Positions 30,961-35,075 of a stretch of DNA of 35,075 nt are shown here, one piece after another (within the stretch, counting starts at the first letter, position 1; each line of letters begins with the position of its first letter). A model generated the notes under the pieces. That model saw only the letters and a list, made by a program, of their open reading frames with translations, did not search any database and had not been told where the DNA came from. Made by a program: the position numbers and the translations under genes. This DNA is from a virus, in IMG/VR virus record IMGVR_UViG_3300007734_000618, positions 1-35,075 of that record, one strand, 5' to 3'.

Positions 30961-31384
30961 CGTTGCCCCTCGTCATGTCCTGCCAATCATTCACCATTGC
31001 ATCAGCCAGCGACAAGCCACGCATCTTTGCAAACTCAGTGATGGCCTCCACTGCTGGTGATGCGTTATCAGCAGACGACAAAACGATGCGTTCCTTGCGT
31101 GAGGTAAGCCATCCCATGAAGTCGAACAGTGCGCCAGCAATCACGGCATGTTCCACTGATGACATACCCGTCGCCTTCTCGTAGTCCTCAAAGCATTCAG
31201 CCGAGTGCAAGTTGGTGTTTGTGCTGCCACAGTTGCGTCCGGCGCAGGGTTGCATCTCAAAATCAAGCCGTGCCAACCTTTCGCGCAATGCAGTGACGAT
31301 TGGCTGCAGTGCTGGCCAATGTGGTGCTCCGCTGCAAGACCGAAGCGCCAACAGCGATTCCTGCATCAGTTCTCTGTCGGTCAT
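30950..31384 (-). CDS. Hypothetical early protein
   Basis: This 144-residue helical protein has a CAGRNCG pair in its middle and KATGMSSVEHAVIAGALFDFMGWLTSRKER (about 70-100), a pattern I recall from other phage early clusters but cannot name. It lies directly above the helicase, overlapping its start, and below another small unknown with an ATGA junction. No enzyme motif seen. Confidence 0.68.
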   Translation of the reverse strand: MTDRELMQESLLALRSCSGAPHWPALQPIVTALRERLARLDFEMQPCAGRNCGSTNTNLHSAECFEDYEKATGMSSVEHAVIAGALFDFMGWLTSRKERIVLSSADNASPAVEAITEFAKMRGLSLADAMVNDWQDMTRGNDAA

Positions 31385-31590
31385 GTGTTGCTCCTTGCCG
31401 CATCCACAGCGGCGTCAAGTGATCTGCCTGTCAGCGGCCCGATGTAGCGCATACCGTGCTCAGTTCGTGTCTGCGACACCACCAATGGATGTTCGTACTG
31501 GTTTGCGCTTCGGTCACGCAGCCATCGGTAGCGTTCAGCGTCGTCCTCCAATGCCTGAATGCGGTCCAGCAGTGCTTGTCGATTTGTCAT
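31381..31590 (-). CDS. Small hypothetical protein
   Basis: This 69-residue protein starts with a helical RQALLDRIQALEDDAERYRWLRDR segment, likely a short coiled coil, followed by a GPLTGRSLDAAVDAA tail. Such EDDAERYRWLRD proteins recur in phage early regions without known function. ATGA overlaps at both ends show it is part of the operon. Confidence 0.68.
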   Translation of the reverse strand: MTNRQALLDRIQALEDDAERYRWLRDRSANQYEHPLVVSQTRTEHGMRYIGPLTGRSLDAAVDAARSNT

Positions 31591-31808
31591 TTGCTGCTCC
31601 TAGCTTCCACAGCAGCGATCATTTCCAGCGCCCATCGGCGATCCAGTGCGTCTGTCGCCAGATCAGCCTGCTTCTGCAGTGAGTCCATGATGACTTTGCG
31701 CTCGGCATCAACAGCCATCTTGCACAGGCCAGCGATGGTCTCGAACGTCGGCCCGTTGCGCAGCACAACCTCGATGGCGACTTCGAGTGATATGGTCTCG
31801 TTGCTCAT
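31587..31808 (-). CDS. Small helical hypothetical protein
   Basis: This 73-residue all-helical protein contains GPTFETIAGLCKMAVDAERK, which shares GPTFET with the protein at 25739-25918. It has no Cys pair, membrane segment or known fold signature. It is coupled to both neighbours by ATGA overlaps. Function not recognised. Confidence 0.65.
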   Translation of the reverse strand: MSNETISLEVAIEVVLRNGPTFETIAGLCKMAVDAERKVIMDSLQKQADLATDALDRRWALEMIAAVEARSSK

Positions 31809-32833
31809 CCAACAATCCTCCCATTCCAGTCCTTGCGCAACTGCTCGACGAAGTCATCGCCCAGGCTGCACATCTTGGGGTTGGCCAGAATCTCGCGGCT
31901 GGTGTAGACGTACGCGTCGCCTTCACCGTTGGCCACCTCGCGGCCTTCGATGACGTACACGGCCGTCCAGTCGTCCAGGCCGTCCTTGCGCTGCCAGGGC
32001 ACCAGGTCAGGATGCAGGACGTGGCTGTCGCAGGCCTGGCGCTGGAACTCGACCGGGATGCCATCTGCATCGTGGCGCTCGCAGCGCCAGGTGCTGTCGT
32101 CCTTGGCCGTGCTGTGCGCGCAGGTGCGGCAGTTCACATGCTCGGTGGTCTTGGTCTCGTGGCAGAACTTGTAGGCGTCGCAGAACTTGCACTGATACCA
32201 GCTCGGGTCGGTGCTGATCGGCTCTGGCATGCGGTCGGACAGCGCCAGCCTGCGGCCGCGCTCGATGGCCTTCTCGGCTGCTGCCTGGTCGTAGTTGATG
32301 CGCTCGGTGTAGATGCGGTCGTCGTCCTTGCAGACGGCCAAGTACAGCGCGCGGTCGATCTCGGTGCCGTGCATGTAGAGCTGCATCTGGACCCAGTGCT
32401 CTGGCTTGGACTTCTCGACACCGTTCTTCTCCAGATCGGCGAACGACTTGGCGCTGTGGGTCTTGAATTCGGCGATGTGGCGCTTCTTGGGCGCTTCAGG
32501 CACGCCAGACTCGATGATGGCGTCGATGCTGCCGGACACATGCGCACCGAAGTCCACGCGCGTCTGCTGCCGGCCGGAGCCACGCACATCGAGGCCGATG
32601 GCGCGCAGGTCTGACACGATGGTGGCCTCCTCCATCTGGCCACGCCTGAACAGGCGCAGGATGCGGCCAGGGAACTTGGGCTGGACAGCCCAGCGAAACG
32701 ACAGCCACAGCCAGCGGTCGCAGGGATGGCCCAACTGGCTGCAGCCCATGTGCGGCCTGGGCGGCTCGGCCAGGCTCTCGTGGTGCTTGTCGATCAAGGC
32801 CTGGATGCTATGATTTGGCTCGGGTATCTTCAT
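31805..32833 (-). CDS. Cas4/RecB-like PD-(D/E)XK exonuclease with Cys clusters
   Basis: This 342-residue nuclease has D104 (GSIDAII), E122-x-K124 (IAEFKTH) and Q149-x3-Y153 (VQMQLYM), the RecB-family active site. Cysteines C31 or C38 and C215-x2-C218-x5-C224 are placed as in the Fe-S cage of Cas4/AddB-type enzymes; a second set (C235, C238, C251, C268) may bind zinc. Likely 5'-3' exonuclease feeding the Sak4-like annealing system encoded above. Start ATG 32833 has AAGGAG about 10 nt upstream. Confidence 0.87.
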   Translation of the reverse strand: MKIPEPNHSIQALIDKHHESLAEPPRPHMGCSQLGHPCDRWLWLSFRWAVQPKFPGRILRLFRRGQMEEATIVSDLRAIGLDVRGSGRQQTRVDFGAHVSGSIDAIIESGVPEAPKKRHIAEFKTHSAKSFADLEKNGVEKSKPEHWVQMQLYMHGTEIDRALYLAVCKDDDRIYTERINYDQAAAEKAIERGRRLALSDRMPEPISTDPSWYQCKFCDAYKFCHETKTTEHVNCRTCAHSTAKDDSTWRCERHDADGIPVEFQRQACDSHVLHPDLVPWQRKDGLDDWTAVYVIEGREVANGEGDAYVYTSREILANPKMCSLGDDFVEQLRKDWNGRIVG

Positions 32834-32871
32834 GGTGCCCGGTCTCCTTCTGAGTGGTTGCCAATGAGGTT

Positions 32872-32902
32872 GCCCCAGTCCTCTCACGAGGCTGGGGCTT
32901 TT
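32872..32902 (+). terminator. Strong hairpin with U-tract facing rightward inside the leftward operon
   Basis: GCCCCAG-(T)-CCTC-TCAC-GAGG-CTGGGGC followed by TTTT gives an 11-bp stem with one bulge and a U-tract only on the + strand. No + strand gene precedes it. It could stop antisense transcription, or on the - strand act as an mRNA-stabilising hairpin between the abundant DUF669 message and the nuclease. Confidence 0.6.
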
Positions 32903-32908
32903 CTCTGC

Positions 32909-33427
32909 TTACTTCTTGGCCCAGGGCGGCGCGGCCTTGGCAGGTGCAGACGCTGCAGGAGCTGCTGCAGGCGCAGCGGCCTGAAAGGCCGGCGCAGCGC
33001 CACCGTTGATAGCTCTGTAGGCCTTGACCTCGTTGCTGGCATCGTAGGTCTTGCCGGTCTTCTCGTCGGTGCGCTTGTCACGGATCGCCAGCTTGATGTT
33101 GACGTTGCCACCGATGAGCTGGTCGGTGTCGTTGACCTTGGCCAGGCCGATGGCGCGCATGATGTCGCCAAGCTGTTGGCGGCCGATCTCCTCGGCCTTG
33201 GCGCTCGCGTTCTTGATGTTGAGGTTCGAGAAGATCACCCGGCCCTGGTGGCTCGGCCCGGTGATATCTAGGCGCAGCTTGATGTACTGGCCGGTGCCAT
33301 CGTTGGTCGGCTTCAGCTCAGCCTGGGTGATGGTCGCGTTATAGAACCCCTCCGGCAGCGGCTCGTAGCTGCCGCTGTTGCCTTGTGGAAGTTCGTTCGA
33401 GTCAAAGGTTTGTCCGAGAAAAGCCAT
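32909..33427 (-). CDS. DUF669 single-strand DNA-binding-like protein
   Basis: This 172-residue protein shows the DUF669 pattern: an early FDSNELP, EGFYNATITQAELKPTNDGTGQYIKLRLDITGP (about 26-58), FSNLNIKNASAKAEEIGRQQL and an OB-like body. It ends in an Ala/Pro linker with a terminal PPWAKK, like SSB tails. DUF669 proteins travel with Sak4-type annealases and probably coat single strands. AAGGAG lies 6 nt before the ATG, and the gene is adjacent to the ATPase pair upstream. Confidence 0.85.
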   Translation of the reverse strand: MAFLGQTFDSNELPQGNSGSYEPLPEGFYNATITQAELKPTNDGTGQYIKLRLDITGPSHQGRVIFSNLNIKNASAKAEEIGRQQLGDIMRAIGLAKVNDTDQLIGGNVNIKLAIRDKRTDEKTGKTYDASNEVKAYRAINGGAAPAFQAAAPAAAPAASAPAKAAPPWAKK

Positions 33428-33430
33428 GAT

Positions 33431-33871
33431 TTACTCCTTGGTGGTGGTGGGTTCAATGGTGAAAGAAGGGCGGCCAGGCTTGGCCGTGATTGCTGCTGCC
33501 AGCGGCTTGGTGATGGCCTCGTCGGTGGACTTCCAGATGGCCATATTGATCTCTGGCTTCCACCGGAACAGCGTCGAGAGGTGATTGGTCAGGCCGTGCT
33601 CGGCGGCCAGCTCCTGCACCTTGTCGGCGTCTACCTTGCGGTCGATGCGGCCGACGATCTTGACCTTGAAACCTTCGAGCGCCAGGGTCTCGGTGCCTTC
33701 GGTGTCGTCCCGGATGTTGGCGATCTTCCTGATCTGGTCCTCGATCTTGCGACGGTCGGCAGTGGCGATGGCCTCGCTCTCCTTCGCAAACAGCCACATC
33801 TTGGCCAGCTCTTCGGCGTCGGTCACGCTCTCGATCAGCTTGCCGGTGTTCATCATTTCCTTGATGTTCAT
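33431..33871 (-). CDS. Conserved recombination-cluster protein, unknown
   Basis: This 146-residue protein has a helical first half (LIESVTDAEELAKMWLFAKESEAIATADRRKIEDQI) and a beta-containing second half (EGFKVKIVGRIDRKVDADKVQEL, LFRWKPEINMAIWK). I recognise it as a frequent neighbour of Sak4/DUF669 genes but do not know its activity. Start ATG 33871 overlaps the ATPase stop (ATGA). Confidence 0.75.
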   Translation of the reverse strand: MNIKEMMNTGKLIESVTDAEELAKMWLFAKESEAIATADRRKIEDQIRKIANIRDDTEGTETLALEGFKVKIVGRIDRKVDADKVQELAAEHGLTNHLSTLFRWKPEINMAIWKSTDEAITKPLAAAITAKPGRPSFTIEPTTTKE

Positions 33872-34545
33872 GCCTTGCCTCCGATCTTTGCGAACACGGC
33901 CGACAGGTCCGGCGCTTCCCACATATCCAGCTTGCCGCTGCGGTCCTTGGCAAGCCACAGGCCGTCGCTGTCGCACATCAGGGCGCGCTGGGTGTTTCCA
34001 TCGCCATCCTTCTCGACACGCAGGGCCAGCACCTCATCGAAGAAGTACGGCAGCGCCTGGCCGGTCTTGTTGCCAGGCATCGAGGGCGCATACAGCACCC
34101 GGCCCATCTCGTCCTGCGTCTTCTCCAGCTTGGCGCTCATGTAGACGTGGCGGCCAGGCAGGTCGCGGAAGGCGCGAATGATGTCGGCCATCTGCTCCTG
34201 CATCGCACCGTAGGCCTGGCGTGGGTCTTTGGTCGCCTTCTTCTCAGCGTTCAGCACCACCTCGGCGATCTCGCTGATGGAGTCCAGCGCCACCGACTTG
34301 TAGGCCTTGGCGTCGTCCGACTCGGTCAGCCACTTGTAGGCCTCCTGCAGATCGGTCATCGATGCGATCTCGATGAAGGGCAGGTCTGCGTCCTGAATGG
34401 ACAGCAGGCCGCCTTCAGCCGACAGCACGATGGGGCTGGGGAGGGTCTTGATCAGCGAGGTCTTACCAGCGCCGGCCTGGCCATAGACCAGGACTTTCAC
34501 ACCGTTGGCAGACAAGCTGCCGGTGGTCTTCACGTTGATTGCCAT
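33868..34545 (-). CDS. Sak4-like (AAA_24) RecA-fold recombination ATPase
   Basis: This 225-residue RecA-core protein has Walker A GQAGAGKT (22-29), a Walker B-like VALDSIS and a VYMSAKLE segment. The set is typical of phage Sak4 annealases, single-domain RecA relatives that pair DNA strands with help of an SSB. The DUF669 gene downstream supplies that partner. Start ATG 34545 has AAGGAG 8-9 nt upstream; it is the first gene of the leftward operon. Confidence 0.85.
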   Translation of the reverse strand: MAINVKTTGSLSANGVKVLVYGQAGAGKTSLIKTLPSPIVLSAEGGLLSIQDADLPFIEIASMTDLQEAYKWLTESDDAKAYKSVALDSISEIAEVVLNAEKKATKDPRQAYGAMQEQMADIIRAFRDLPGRHVYMSAKLEKTQDEMGRVLYAPSMPGNKTGQALPYFFDEVLALRVEKDGDGNTQRALMCDSDGLWLAKDRSGKLDMWEAPDLSAVFAKIGGKA

Positions 34546-34601
34546 AAGTGGCTCTCCTTCTTGGGTTGCTGCGCCTTCGGCCAATTCCTTTCGCGCAGTG
34601 G

Positions 34602-34631
34602 TTGCATCTTAAACCAGAAATCTGGTACAGT
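34602..34631 (+). promoter_or_regulatory. Rightward early promoter (HTH protein and primase)
   Basis: TTGCAT (34602-34607), an 18-bp spacer and TACAGT (34626-34631) form a sigma70-type promoter 40 bp before the HTH gene. Its spacer contains the palindromic operator, and its elements overlap those of the leftward promoter. Confidence 0.65.
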
Positions 34632-34635
34632 GCAA
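34606..34635 (-). promoter_or_regulatory. Leftward early promoter (recombination operon)
   Basis: On the - strand, TTGCAC (34635-34630), an 18-bp spacer and TAAGAT (34611-34606) make a promoter reading toward the Sak4-like gene. Each of its hexamers overlaps a hexamer of the rightward promoter, so the two cannot be occupied at once by polymerase. Confidence 0.65.
34613..34626. promoter_or_regulatory. Palindromic operator between the interlocked early promoters
   Basis: ACCAGAAATCTGGT is a perfect 6+2+6 palindrome centred in the spacers of both early promoters. It is the likely binding site of the HTH protein encoded just downstream, which would repress itself and the leftward operon. Confidence 0.65.
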
Positions 34636-34670
34636 GCACTCCCGCAAAAATTTTTTCAGAGGTGCAACAT

Positions 34671-34856
34671 ATGATGACTGTCGAGCAGATCAAGAAGAGG
34701 CTGGAAGACGCCAACCTCAAGCGCGTGGCCGAGAATGCCGGCGTCCATCCGGCCACGGTCTACAGGTTCATGCAGGACGAATCCAAGCCCCTGTACGAGA
34801 CGGTCAAGGCGCTGTCGGACTACCTGACACGCCAGGAGGCCGCAACACATGGCTGA
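34671..34856 (+). CDS. Small Cro-like HTH regulator
   Basis: This 61-residue protein is essentially one helix-turn-helix domain: LKRVAENAGVHPATVYRFMQ (about 16-35) followed by a support helix ETVKALSDYL. Size and context recall Cro/CopG-size lambda-type regulators. Start ATG 34671 has GAGGTG 6 nt upstream; a second ATG follows at once. It lies 45 bp from the palindromic operator. Its stop overlaps the primase start by 8 bp, so regulator and primase are co-expressed. Confidence 0.78.
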   Translation: MMTVEQIKKRLEDANLKRVAENAGVHPATVYRFMQDESKPLYETVKALSDYLTRQEAATHG

Positions 34857-35075
34857 CCTGTCCAAAGTGCTCGGCGGCCCCTGGTCGCCACCACCAGAAA
34901 AAAGAATTGCACCACCTGAAGAACAACTGCGCGACGCCATGCTGTCGGCCGGCCTGGAGCCACCAGACGAGCTGCTGCTGGATGGCAAGATTCACAGGTT
35001 CAAGTCCGGCACGAAGGGCAGCGGCAGTCACGGAGGTGACAAGCCAGGCTGGTATCTGGTGTTCGGCGACGGAGT
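34849..35075 (+). CDS. Primase/helicase, N-terminal fragment (runs off window end)
   Basis: The frame from ATG 34849 stays open to the window end: 75 codons plus two bases. The fragment (KIHRFKSG...GGDKPGWYLVFGDG) is the start of phage Toprim primases of the type whose remainder fills bases 1-1749. It overlaps the HTH gene by 8 bp. A direct end-to-end join would shift frame, so some bases are missing between the two window ends. Confidence 0.75.
   Translation, partial: MADLSKVLGGPWSPPPEKRIAPPEEQLRDAMLSAGLEPPDELLLDGKIHRFKSGTKGSGSHGGDKPGWYLVFGDG

Noticed and set aside
25342-34545. Integrase, excisionase or CI-type repressor indicating a temperate phage
   Set aside because: None was recognised on either strand; a small Cro-like protein alone does not show lysogeny.
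1-35075. CRISPR array or tRNA genes
   Set aside because: No regularly spaced repeats and no cloverleaf-type sequences were noticed.

Overview
The window is nearly all of a GC-rich tailed-phage genome (about 35 kb) with a podovirus-type virion of the P22 morphogenetic class. It carries recognisable P22-like portal, scaffold, coat, gp4-like and gp10-like tail-completion proteins, ejection proteins and a head-binding tailspike, in P22 gene order. No bacterial housekeeping genes, tRNAs, integrase or CI-type repressor were recognised, so the lifestyle is unclear. High GC, perfect TTATCCACA DnaA boxes and the small-gene repertoire suggest a proteobacterial host, perhaps betaproteobacterial; this is inference. 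The two window ends lie in the same gene: the right end holds the N-terminus of a Toprim primase/helicase and the left end holds the rest. The molecule is therefore probably circular or circularly permuted, with only a few tens of bases missing at the join.

Layout. (1) 34.6-35.08 kb joined to 0-1.75 kb, + strand: a small Cro-like HTH protein, then primase/helicase. (2) 1.75-1.99 kb: a dense regulatory and probable origin region with three perfect DnaA boxes, three inverted repeats and a good sigma70-type promoter. (3) 2.0-25.3 kb, + strand: a DUF6378-like protein, a ParB-N/DNA methyltransferase fusion, small and large terminase, portal, scaffold, coat and terminator. Then come small head proteins, tail factors gp4 and gp10, a candidate tail needle, ejection proteins (one with a short S74-type tail, one with a lytic transglycosylase domain), a tailspike, a fibre-like protein, and a lysis block (coiled-coil/TM protein, M15 endopeptidase, 3-TM holin). 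(4) 34.5-25.3 kb, - strand: a tightly overlapping early operon. It holds a Sak4-like ATPase, a conserved unknown, a DUF669 SSB-like protein, a Cas4/RecB-like nuclease, three small unknowns, a DEAH helicase, a sigma-region-4 protein, a 30-aa zinc ribbon, an HslV-like peptidase, a Cys-rich protein and a VRR-NUC nuclease. An accessory cluster follows, with an Acb2/Tad1-type hairpin protein, a Tad2-type (DUF2829) protein, an RHH protein and several tiny proteins.

How it works together. Both early units start from one 34-bp region where two face-to-face promoters interlock around the palindrome ACCAGAAATCTGGT, so one repressor dimer could silence both. The leftward unit supplies recombination, nuclease and counter-defence functions. 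The rightward unit supplies primase/helicase and reaches the DnaA-box region, which also holds the promoter for packaging and virion genes. The most notable accessory feature is the adjacent pair of nucleotide-signal sponge candidates (Acb2/Tad1-like and Tad2-like). They lie downstream of a promoter-like element embedded in the VRR-NUC gene and would be expected to blunt CBASS and Thoeris defence.
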